In this document: piece after piece, positions 24,640-35,300 of the stretch
How the letters are laid out: each line of letters starts with the position of its first letter
How positions within the stretch are numbered: the stretch's first letter is position 1
Source of the DNA: Vanessa cardui
Taxonomy: Eukaryota; Arthropoda; Insecta; Lepidoptera; Nymphalidae
Assembly (NCBI RefSeq): GCF_905220365.1
Contig: NC_061128.1
Location: 4,960,001 to 5,024,000, forward strand
DNA length: 64,000 nucleotides
Reading direction: 5' to 3'
The notes under the pieces: generated by a model
The model's database searches: none
Seen by the model: the letters and a program-made list of their open reading frames with translations, nothing else
What the model was told of the DNA's origin: nothing
Program-made: the position numbers and the translations under genes

Positions 24640-25120
24640 AACTCAAACTCAAATAACTTTATTCAATATAGAAGCATTACACTTTCTTATTGATGGTCAA
24701 TTGAAACACTACCAACGGTTCGGAAAAGAAAATACCCTGACCTGAGAAGAACCGGCGAAAGAAACTCAGCGGGTTTTTTTTTTTTGTTTCTCTTATGTAT
24801 TATATAAATAAACAATTTAATATGAGATGAAATAGCCAGGAGGCGATCGTTTCATTCCCAAGGTGTGCTATCGATCATAAACTCATAAATTTTATCCCTT
24901 TTGCACACAAGCGTTCCTTAATAAATTTTTTTAATTCGGCAACAGAGGCATTTTGAACGCTTTCTGGGATCCTGTTGTAAAACCGTATACATTGTCCCAC
25001 AAAGGAGTTACTGACTCTACGCAGTCGAGTAACAGGAGTAACAAGTTTGTGTTTGTTCCTTGTACCAATGTTATGAGTATCACATTTTCTCATGAAATCA
25101 TTAATATTTTTTTCGTTATT
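24640..25120 (-). mobile_element. 5'-truncated LINE: ORF2 C-terminus plus 3' UTR
   Basis: On the minus strand, about 25120 to 24875 encodes the C-terminal tail of a non-LTR retrotransposon ORF2: HNIGTRNKHKL, then TRLRRVSNSFVGQCIRFYNR and IPESVQNASVAELKKFIKE, a pattern I know from lepidopteran LINE polymerases. The 3' UTR runs to about 24650 and carries a GAGTTTC-TTTCGCCGGTTCTTCTCAGG segment also present at 57384-57440. It ends with AATAAA and a TTTGAG repeat tail. The reverse-transcriptase core is missing, so this is a dead 5'-truncated insertion. Confidence 0.82.
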
Positions 25121-25129
25121 TACCTAACA

Positions 25130-25525
25130 CACGATAACCAGCACCCTAAAACGCGAGTGTAGCCGCTGGCGATTAATAGTATTATAATATATATAATGCT
25201 TGTGTACCAGTATGTTACGGTTAAATAATTCCAAATCAATATAGCTACTTGAGTTAAATGTCAATTGTGAATGCAAGTAATGATACCGGTGGGTGTAGGA
25301 TCACCGCCGTGACAGCGTGTCCTCAAATAAACGACGCAGCATTAAATGGGAGGAGACCGGAGCGGCTTCTGTAAAGGTGCGGCTAGACTGGTTTTAAACA
25401 TCGTTTCACAATAGTTTTGTTTATAAAATTTTAGAATTAAAATAACTTATATTTTTTTTTATTAAGTTAAAATGTAGTCTGTACATTGCTGATATGTATT
25501 ATGATATGCTCCTTACTCTCTTTAG
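25130..25525. other. Non-coding spacer
   Basis: No gene. A slightly GC-richer stretch at 25280-25395 (GGATCACCGCCGTGACAGCG) is unexplained. Confidence 0.5.
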
Positions 25526-25530
25526 TGTAT

Positions 25531-25767
25531 ACTAGCTGTTGCCCGTGGCTTGGCTCGCGTAGAAAATATGAATATATGGTATTTACGAATTAAGTTACAT
25601 TTTAAAGTTGATGTAAGACCTCTTTGTTTACAATAGCCTAAGTCCTTTCCCAGGCTCTAGACTATTTGTGTTCCAAATTAGATTAAAATCAGTCCAATAG
25701 TTCGGGCGTGAAAATGAGACAGACAAACAGAAAGAGTTACTTTCAAATTTATAATATTACTATGGAT
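25531..25767 (-). mobile_element. CTAG-ended repeat (type 2)
   Basis: Starts at ACTAGCTGTTGCCCGTGGCT and ends after CGGGCGTGAAAATGAGACAG, CAGAAAGAGTTACTTTC and TTATAATATTACTATGGAT. This layout is common in moth and butterfly genomes. It may be a Helitron-like or other non-autonomous element; the class is not settled here. Confidence 0.7.
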
Positions 25768-25794
25768 CAGTAAGGATCAATCAATCTTTTAAGA

Positions 25795-26160
25795 GCATTT
25801 TTGAATCGTCATTTTACAAATAAGTAAAGCTACCATCGGCTCGCAAAGTAGATTCTACCGAAAAAAACCGGCAAGAAACTCAGTACTTACTCTTTTTCAA
25901 CATTTAATAAGTACAAAGTCATGTTAGTTAAATACAATTATTTAAATTAATATAGGATATATTTGGAAGTCAACAGGTATTAACTGTACTCTTTTTTATC
26001 ATCTATAAAATCTTGTATCGAGTAATTTGCCTTTTTTACCAATGTATTTTTTATAAACGATTTGAATTTACGAAAAGGCAAAGATAAAAATATTTTCGGA
26101 TATATTTTTAAACTAAAAACATTGAGTTCAATCATATGACTCATAATATAGTTCTTTTTT
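25795..26160 (-). mobile_element. LINE 3' end (family C)
   Basis: Plus-strand landmarks are TTGAATCGTCATTTTACAAA, GTAGATTCTACCG, CAAGAAACTCAGTACTTACTC, GTCAACAGGTATTAACTG and CATCTATAAAATCTTGTAT. They also occur in order at 55948-56240. That copy begins with TACTTTATTCATAA, the complement of an AATAAA-bearing 3' end, so both copies read on the minus strand. No intact ORF. Confidence 0.72.
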
Positions 26161-26169
26161 AATTGTTTA

Positions 26170-27325
26170 AGGTTATGTAAGATTTTATTTAATAGGTATG
26201 AAATGACTATTAGATAAATGTATATAATTATAATCGGTATGCAACATGCGACGTAATGTAGTGATACCTATAAGGCGACAATTTCAAAGGATTCTGCATA
26301 CCCGTTCTATAAATCACGGTTGTCACACAGGTTCATACGCATTTATTGAATCAATTAAATCGAAATAATATTTCAATTCGAATGTTTTAATCGATTACAC
26401 AGTAATGAATAATAATCCCGCCCTTAGCTTTTATATATTAACATACAATGAGCCCCCGAAACGCACGCTTGTTAACACGAAGGTTGCACATATATTCGTG
26501 ATGCTCGTATTTATAATATCAAGACGTACTGATATATCATATATTGAAAGCTATCTTGATGGCATTTGGCCGTGGCTTTTCTATGTTTGTAAATTGCGAC
26601 ATGACTGTTCGTTTGAAGATCACGTTGACGTGAAAGTGATGTTATTCTTTGGAAAAAAAATTGTTTTATTATAGCCCGACCTTAATTTTATACGTCATAA
26701 TGGCACGTGAAAGAAGAATGCGTAAAGTGTTAGGCGATATAATAACTATATTTAATTAAAGTTATGTTTGAGATCTCTTCCTCGATGTTTCTGTAAAGGC
26801 TTGAACACGTTTGAGCGTCGTGACTATAATAAGACAAAGCTGTCTCATAATCTGACAGATGTCTCTTAGTTGGACATAGAATTCTTCGTGATCATTTCTT
26901 TAAACGTATTTAGTCTTACTTGTACTTTCAATAGACGATAAAAGAATTTATTGTCTCATAAGATTTATCTTTTTCAAATTTTTAAAATCATGATTCTAGA
27001 TTTGATCTCGATTAAAAGACAGTAATACAATCGTGATGATCAGAAATCGTGCTGAAGGTGTTCTATTCATTATACGTATAATTGGTAGGATCCGACAATG
27101 AATCTCTTTCTTTAAAAATAATAATACTATAAGTTAAAAAATAAAAATGATTAACAATATTATATAACCTTTTACTTTACTAATCTTATTTAAATATATA
27201 GAATATATACACTTATGTATCCTTCTTTAAGTTATAGTACTTACATTATTATATGTAATAACATATAAGAATGTGTTCATATATGTTATTTGTCAAGAAA
27301 AGATAGCTGTCTTGCTATTAAAGTC
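26170..27325. other. AT-rich non-coding DNA
   Basis: No supported gene. The 89-codon frame at 26405-26674 has no recognisable domain and no splice or codon-use support. Confidence 0.55.
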
Positions 27326-27344
27326 ATCTTTTATACATCGTTAT

Positions 27345-27645
27345 ATTATGTAGTCGAGATGGCCCAGGGGTTAGAACGCGTGCATCTTAACCGATGATTA
27401 TGGGTTCGAACCCAATCAAGCACCGCTGCTTCATGTGCTTAATTTGTCTTTATAATTCATCTCGTGCTCAGCGGTGAAGGAAAACATCGTGAGGAAACCT
27501 GCATGTGACAAATTTCATAGAAATCTGCCACATGTGTATTCCATCAACCCGCATTGGAACAGCGTGGTGGAATATGTTCCAAACCTTCTCCTCAAAGGGA
27601 GAGGAGGCCTTTAGCCCAGCAGTGGGAATTTACAGGATGTTGTTG
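27345..27645 (+). mobile_element. SINE (family A), full length with target-site duplication
   Basis: Flanked by a perfect 15-bp direct repeat, TTTATACATCGTTAT, at 27330-27344 and 27646-27660. Head GATGGCCCAGGGGTTAGAAC, B box GGGTTCGAACCC, body GGTGAAGGAAAACATCGTGAG, 3' end CAGCAGTGGGAATTTACAGG. The intact duplication marks it as one of the younger insertions here. Confidence 0.95.
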
Positions 27646-27664
27646 TTTATACATCGTTATTACC

Positions 27665-29825
27665 TGTATTCTACGTTTCAGTTTAATTGATCAATAATAT
27701 CGAGAAGTAGAATAATTTAAAGTCATATTTTATCTTTAAAAAAATTGAAGCACATTGTGAATATATAATTAGCCCACGATCTACCTACAACAAAATTTAT
27801 GTAACGTAATCATTTAATTTAATTTAATCATAACAGCCTATGAAACCTCTTTCGTAAGTTAAGCGATGACAGCTATGTCAACGCTAGGTCAAGTAAAGAG
27901 CATTACGAATAAATCTTGTAACAGACGTTCAATGAACGACCAATTAATGTCAGTCTTTTAGTTCTTGAATCCAAGTTTATGTTACACGGAAACATATCAT
28001 CTTCAAAGGTCATATTTAATCGGTCATGTACACATGGTGTCTTAATGATGTACGATCTCTGTGCCGAGGTGGGAGGGCGCTAAAAGAATACTTTAATGAT
28101 TCGAGTAATGTAGGTAATGTTTGGATAACATTCAGCAAGTTTAACAGCGTGGGAGTTATCTTCATCACACCTAGAAGTGACAAATGAGAACTTTTGTTTG
28201 TAAATATTGTACAATTTCTGTTCGTAACAGATTGAAAAATTATTTTATCTAGCCGTCTAGGCATGTGGGGATACCATTATTGAATGGGTAAAATGTTCGT
28301 TTTGAAGGACAAACATAGATCGAAGAAAAATCTCGTGCTTGATTAAACCATACTTAGCTTACATATTAGACAAACATTCATTCTTATTTATTCAAAGTAG
28401 AGTGTATTTGATTCAAGGTCAAGAATAAACAGTAACGCTTATATCTATTATAACACTAAATTACTTTAAGATATTTAACTATATTGTATTGTTACTGATA
28501 AGAAAGTCTGTGAAAAATATTATGCAGTAAAAGGGTTGGATCCAACATCGTACTTGAGTAAGGCGATTGTAACGAGTTTAGTAAAATTAATATCATTCGA
28601 ATGTATTATATTCATTACTTCAAATGTATGCAGTTTATACAGATGTTATCAATATTATGAGGACATGTTCCATTGTCTACTAGTAAAAATGTAAGTACAA
28701 GAAAATATATTGTAAACAATTTTAATACATATAACTAATAAATATTGTTTATTGTGTATTCCATCAGAACCTCTGACTTAATGTCTATCTATAATTATTA
28801 AATTATTCTTCGATGTGTTACAATTAAAATGATAATGTTGTATTTCTGCAAACAGTAGAAATAAAAGACGTCTCTGAATTTATTTAAGAAGAAGGATGAT
28901 AACGAAATAAAAATATGTTTTTCCTGTATTTTTAAAAGTGTAATCAATTTTATTTAATGATTCAAAACCTTACCAATGCTACGGTTTAGGGGAAATAATT
29001 TTGGGGAAATATCGATATATCTCTAAATATACAAAAAATAAGACGATAGTTGTCAAATACGATACAATAAAAAAATAATATTACAATAATTAAAACAATA
29101 TATGAATTATAACTATTATAATATAATGTTATGTTAAGTAACCTTAAAAATGTTATAAAAATTAAAACTTTTAATAACAAACTTGTGTCGTTATTAATTA
29201 AATTTGAAATCTGAATAATGAGATTGTCGTGTCAGTAATTTTTTTTTAGTTATAAATTAATAAACAACATAATTAGCAAATTCAGACAAAAATATTATAT
29301 AATAGATATTTTGTGTATGCAGATTTTTTCCCACATGCCGTACCAAGATCAGTAACGTCCTTTATATTTTAAGGACATGACATATAATCTATTTTATCTG
29401 TAATGTTGTCACACATGGCTGTCAAGGCTGACAACTGAATTGTTTTCATATAAATTACATAAGATGTTCCAATACAGTTGCCTATTAAGGGAGATTAAAG
29501 ATTTATGTGCTACTAATTCAATTTAAAGAACCTTTTTTGGCATGTCGGTACATCACTAAGGATATTATTAGCATATCCGTTTAGTAATAGTATGAAGACT
29601 GCATGGTTTAGTTGCAATTATAGACGAACAAGGCCTGATGCATCTGACCCCAGCCTTGTCTACTTTATTTGGCGTCGCCTCAATTGTACGCAGTTATCTA
29701 ATGCTTGTAGGCGTTTTGTACTCGCTTTTTCTCATTATGGCATTACAAAATTGGCTTTAATTTGGTGACATACGGTTTAAAGGTCAAACATTACATGTAA
29801 AACGTAATTATTGCTGTCAGTATAT
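27665..29825. other. AT-rich non-coding DNA
   Basis: No gene or repeat recognised. Minus-strand frames at 28016-28264 and 28986-29180 lack coding character. Confidence 0.58.
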
Positions 29826-29830
29826 AGATT

Positions 29831-30020
29831 ACTAGTTGTCGCCTGCGGCGTTTTGTGGGGTTGGTATATTAGGCAAAAACCTAGCCTATGTCCTTCTTTG
29901 AAGTTCAAGTTTGTTTCACACCAAATTTCATGAAATTTGGTTCATTACTTTGGTCATGAATGAGCGACAGACAGACAGACAAACTAAGTTACTTTCACAC
30001 GTATGATATTAATATAGATT
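29831..30020 (-). mobile_element. CTAG-type repeat (type 1), most complete copy
   Basis: Starts ACTAGTTGTCGCCTGCGGCG, then CTAGCCTATGTCCTTCTTTG, CACCAAATTTCATGAAATTTGG, a GACAGACAGACAGAC run and TTACTTTCACACGTATGATA, ending TTAATATAGATT. The complement is shared with 8338-8480 and 24537-24635. Confidence 0.75.
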
Positions 30021-30107
30021 TAGCAGTTAAATATTATACTTCAGCAATACGAGTTGAGTATTAAAAGTTCAGAGATAAACACTGGATGATAAGGCTTTGT
30101 TATTAAA

Positions 30108-30532
30108 TATTCTTCCGCCAAACAGCAGCACTTACTCAATATTGTTGTTTCGTTTTTTTTTTAAATATGAGACAACATCACATACATTACTCTGATTTCA
30201 ATGTAAGTAGCTAAAGCACTTGTGTTATGGAAAATCAGAAGTAACGACGGTACCACAAACACCCAGACCCAAGACAACATAGAAAACTAATGATAATCGA
30301 CATTGACTCGGCCGGGAATCGAACCCGGGACCTCGGAGTGGCGTACCCATGAAAACCGGTGTACACACCACTCGACCACGGAGGTTTTAAAGATTGAGTG
30401 AGCCAGTGTCACTTCCGACATAACAAACATAATATTTTAATCACAAACTTGGTGGTATTTTTAAAACGCCATTGAAGGACAAAGGTTATGGTTACCACTT
30501 ACCGTTAGTGGCCCATTTTCTTGTCCGCCTAC
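30108..30532 (+). mobile_element. LINE-derived fragment (18787 family), split by a SINE
   Basis: The left part (TTCTTCCGCCAAACAGCAGC ... ATTGTTGTTTCG, to about 30152) and right part (GATTGAGTGAGCCAGTGTC ... GTTACCACTTACCGTTAGTGGC ... CTTGTCCGCC, from about 30390) are the two halves of one element. They are separated by the minus-strand family B SINE. Confidence 0.72.
30164..30385 (-). mobile_element. tRNA-like SINE (family B), full length, nested
   Basis: The most complete family B copy. On the minus strand: ACCTCCGTGGTCGAGTGGTG (A box), GGTCCCGGGTTCGATTCCC (B box), GGGTCTGGGTGTTTGTGG, CATAACACAAGTGCTTTAGC, CAGAGTAATGTATGTGATG and an A/T tail. A short TTTTAAA at both edges may be the target duplication. 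Confidence 0.9.
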
Positions 30533-30539
30533 TTCGTTA

Positions 30540-31015
30540 TTATTATCATCACTACATAGTATAAAACAAAATCGCTTTCTGAACTTCCCTATAAATTAAA
30601 TCTTAAATCTTTAAAATTAGGCAAAGGATTTTGATGCGGTTTTTTTTAATAGATAGTGTGATTCGAGAGGAAGGTTTTTGTTTAATAATATATATATATT
30701 GACAGTTAGTAGAAAATTCGGATAATTTTAGAAGTGTCTAATGTGACGTCGTAAATCAATACATTTTTTGCGTTTATATTGCATACGCTGGCTAAATTCT
30801 ACAAGATAGATTAAAGTAATGTACTACAGTATTATACGCCTAAAGAAGATCAAAAAAGTCCGCTATGGTATATGACACTTGGCTCTTTTTACATCTATGA
30901 ATTTCGCCGACGATTCAGGCTCCTCCTTCACCGGCAAAGTAAGCAAATTTTAAGAGCTCATATAACCACATTGGATGTACACTTCAATCTGTTCAAACGC
31001 TTTTTAATTTTAATC
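30540..31015. other. AT-rich non-coding DNA
   Basis: Nothing recognised. Confidence 0.55.
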
Positions 31016-31019
31016 TCCT

Positions 31020-31125
31020 AAATTTGTGTTTATAATTCATCTCGTGATCGGCGTTGAAGGAAAACTTCCTGCATGTTTTCGACGAAAAACGGACACATGT
31101 TTTTCCAAATCGCATTGACATTTAC
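31020..31125 (+). mobile_element. SINE (family A), internal fragment
   Basis: AATTTGTGTTTATAATTCATC, TCGTGATCGGCGTTGAAGG, AAAACTTCCTGCATGTTTTC and ACACATGTTTTTCCAAATCGC match the body of the intact SINE, with an internal deletion of the GTGAGGAAAC motif. Head and 3' end are absent. Confidence 0.7.
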
Positions 31126-31129
31126 ACGT

Positions 31130-32150
31130 GTCACTTTAAGCATACTATATTTCAACTAGGCATCAAATCAAACATGGAGTTACGGCACAGAATATTAAGT
31201 AAGACAGATTGCGGGTAATTTGCAATCATGATCCAGATAGCTTTACAATTCAAACGTTTATTCACATTTTATGAATAACTCTTTGATGTTAATACGGTTT
31301 AAATTACACTTACAAGGAAGTGTGTAGTGACAAGTTTTATAACCTAGTATTGCCTAGTATTAGTTGGGATGGACTTTATAGTACATCTATATATAAATAG
31401 TCAAAGATATAACATTCAGTGACTTTTTCTACTCTGTGTAGTGTTTCAATGAATCAATAAAGAATATTATAAGTAAAAAAAAAGGTTCGAAATTCAAATG
31501 TTAAAAAAGCGTCATTCATTTTTATTTTCTTTTGGAGTTAGAACTCTGTACGAACTAGCATAGCTAGCCACTCATCATATATTAACCAATAGTCGAATAT
31601 TTTAAAGGGTGATTAAGCTAATGTAACTAATAAATAAATAATCATAAGGGTCATAAAAACTTAATTCCTTCGGAAATGTAAGCAATTGTAAAAATTTCTT
31701 ACTGTTCCCATTAGCCGTCGTCTATTTGATGAATGTTTCATTTATAATGCATATTATATGAAAATATTCAATTTCTTCATTACTTCTGCATATAAGCGCA
31801 TGCGCATTTATTAGTTATATAAACAAATACAGATCATTTAATTGGTACAGATAAGGACGAATTAGAAAGACGTGACGAGAGGGAGGAACTAATTTTGAAT
31901 GAATTTACCAAAATCTTTAATATTTCAAAACTTATTAATTATATTTGTTTGATACAAAATATTTTTTCTATATTTATGCATCAGATATGTAAAACAAATT
32001 ATATGCTTCGAATTGTACAATACGTTCATCGTTTAATTTCCTTTGTTTTTGTGTAATTAATGTTTTGATTGTTTTAATTGTAGCGCCTCGTTTGACTAGG
32101 CTGACGTTATCGTTTTACATTCTTTAAAAATGTTATATTACTTAACTTTT
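31130..32150. other. AT-rich non-coding DNA
   Basis: Nothing recognised. Confidence 0.58.
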
Positions 32151-32157
32151 AATCAAT

Positions 32158-32374
32158 AAAGTAAAGTAACAGCCTGTAAATTTCCCCCTGCTGGGATAAG
32201 GTCTCCTCTTCTATTAAGGAGAGGGTTTGGAACATATTCCACCACGCTGTTCCAATGCAACCCGCGTTGGAATGCACATGTGGCAGATTTTCAATGAAAT
32301 TAGACACATGCAGGTTTTGAACTCGCAATCATCGGTTAAGATGCACGCGTTCTATCCACTGGGCCATCTCAGCC
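32158..32374 (-). mobile_element. SINE (family A) with internal deletion
   Basis: The plus strand reads from the 3' tail (AGTAAAGTAACAGCCTGTAA) to the head (GGCCATCTCAGC). Between CACATGCAGG and GAACTCGCAATCATCGG about 80 bp of the body is missing, so the B-box region joins the 3' half directly. The remainder is well preserved. Confidence 0.87.
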
Positions 32375-32379
32375 AATCA

Positions 32380-35300
32380 CTACATAGTATAAAATAAAGT
32401 CCCCTGCTGCGTCTGGTTAAATGTTTGTTTGTGAATGCGATAAATAACTACCAAAAGGGTTTACATGCGTATTTCACTAACGGATTGATTCACGATGACA
32501 GCGTAATTGATATTAGGTTTATAGATTACGATTGATCTCAGAAAAAAACCATGTCAAGCTTGCGGGTGTGCGGAGTGTAAACTTTGTTTTATAATGCAAC
32601 TATATATTTTTATTTATAAACCATTTAACATAGACCCTACATGTCTAAATCTACATGCACGAATCCAACAACATAATGTAATAGCATACTATTTTAGATC
32701 TATTATTTTTCATAGTAGTTTTTTTTTAGAAAATTAACATAATGACATATACATATATATATTCTTACCCACGAAAGGTTTATATACTGCATATCGATCG
32801 TTCTAAGAGGATATTAGTAGTATCAGGCTTGAATTCGATAAATGAATAATTGATTATCAAAATGCTCGATCAATAATGCACTAAAATGATTTAAGGAAAA
32901 CACAAAAGGTGCAACCATTGTATCTTATTGCCCGCGGTTTCCGCGTCGAAATCTTACATCTCTCACTTGACTGACAGCTGCTTACTTGCATTATGTATCT
33001 ACAGTTTTTTTATCGCTTTAAAGGATGCGCTTTAATAGTCAAAACGTATTCAGAACATCTTCAGGTTTTATAGCGTTGAATCTCATAACCTACAGAATTT
33101 AAGCATTATGGTTTTGCAAATGGGTTTAAGACCAAAAAGAAAAACAACCGTGAATATAATTGTTAGTAAAATTTAATCTAATAAATAAATTTACGAATAG
33201 CGAATAAAATCGAATTGTAGGTTTAGTAAAAGATTAGTGTACCTCGCGCGCTGTATAATGTTTTTCAATATTTCAAATTGAGAAATATAACAAGATAAAG
33301 AAAGTGATTTATTGTAAATTGCTTCGGTTTACAAACCTCACAAAAGGCCCGTACAATTTCTATTTTAAAATAGAATAGAAATAATACATTCTGTTCCCTG
33401 AATTAGGTAAACAATAATTATTATTAATATTGTTTTGTTTACAAAGCACGTTTATTTGTCAGATAATTAAATTTCAGTAAAGTTTGACCAATATTTTTAA
33501 TTATAACTATTATTTTTGTTTCATAGGACGTTTTAGTTATGTTTGCGTTGTTTGTAATTTATAGTTTTTAAATAATATAAATTCTAAAGTCAAATAAATC
33601 AGCTTAAATTTAAGAAGTTACATGGACGTACAGATATTGACAGATAAGATTAACATGACGTCATAGTGTATCATTTTATATTCCTTGTGCCTAATAATGC
33701 ATGCTCGCTTACTCAGTAACCGGAACAGTAATACTGAGTAATGATGCTTAGCGATAAAATAGCAAAGGGGCGGTACCTAGACAGGCTACCATCTGCATGA
33801 AACCTTACCAAAAGGCTCAATTTTGCAAAACAAAGCGAATCTTGAGTAATTTAATATCAACATATTAAGTATTTATGGCTCGCCTTTAAAACCAATTGTA
33901 TGGTATAATTATTTTATAAGTACTAACTTTAAATTATACTCCTTAAAACATTTGTACGGACGGAGGTCTAATTTTATAATTAAATAATATTATTTCTTGT
34001 CTTGACTTCGAACAGTCTTAGGAGAACCTAAAAATTATATATTTTAAAGGTTTTACTAGGTTTTGTTCATTCTATTTATTCAGCTAATCATGGTGCAATA
34101 GTGGACACAGATCCATCTCGATGTAAACCATTAATGTCGGATGGTCACGTGGGCTAGTGGAATATTCTCATGGGCCAGTCTACATGATGGCTAGCAGGGA
34201 CGTACAGCGACGCTCAAGTCCTTAAACGGACGGAAGCAGTCAATAATCAGAAAATAATATAACATAATAATAACATTGTTTTTAAAAATATTGTACACAG
34301 CGTCCATAGAATAGACGAATCAAACCAGCCCGCCATTAAAAGTCGGTTTTCACCACCTGACAAGTGAGATACGAAGCGAGAAAGTTTTATCTCACAGAAT
34401 AGCTCTACTGCATTTCAATCGGTGTAATTGAATGCAAGAAAAGTATTGATTTTCTTTATCAATCTACCAAATATTAATAATTTTAATACGATTGTTATAA
34501 TTTTAAAAACAATTCTAAACCAAGTTTTAATTATAGCTCGTATTGCTATTGTTTATTTTTCATTCGATATTTATCTGACAGGCACTGATTTACGGATATG
34601 TTTTTTTAATTTATAATTCCGCAGCTAAAGTGTACATTGTAACTCAAGCGGGTGTTAATTAAACGAAACAAAAGAATCAAAGAGTGATAAATCCTGCAGA
34701 CAACTTTACAAGGTCGTGACGTGTTTACACATCGTTTGAATGCCATGTTCAGTGGCCCATGTGTGACCTTGGAAAAAACATAGTCACTTCGGACGGATGC
34801 TTCAATTATTCCCACATAATGATATTTATCACTTGCAAAAAATATTTTTCGGTTATTTTGTATTCAAATTTATTACACGTATAATATATTGTATTTTTTG
34901 TTTTGGTATATTTCCTGTATCATTTCCAATATAAGGACGCGGTATATTTAATGACAAAATTAAAATCAAATAGATCGTATTAAGATGGTATATTGACAGG
35001 TAGCAGGTTAATAGGTATTATATGAATATATTAATAGGTATAAGGTTAATATAGTAACGATTATCAAAACTTTTTCCTTGGTTAATTATCAATATTATAT
35101 AATTATTTATTTTATTACCAGCTCTCTTTTTCAGTGTTGCCTGTACAATGAATAATTTAATTTAAATGTATACCGTTGACAGCAATATCTTCGACCTTAT
35201 CTTATTTTAAAATATTCAGTTATAATTAATGTAAATTTCTACTTGAAACTCATAAAATAACATTTCATGTTATTTTTCATTTTTGTCTATGGTTGCTTAA

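Noticed and set aside
26405..26674. 89-codon open frame
   Set aside because: No domain, ordinary base composition for the region and no splice or promoter support.
30296..30385. True tRNA gene on the minus strand
   Set aside because: The tRNA-like head is repeated at 742, 6670 and 24028 with a common SINE body, and the arms do not form a clean cloverleaf by eye. It is a SINE promoter.
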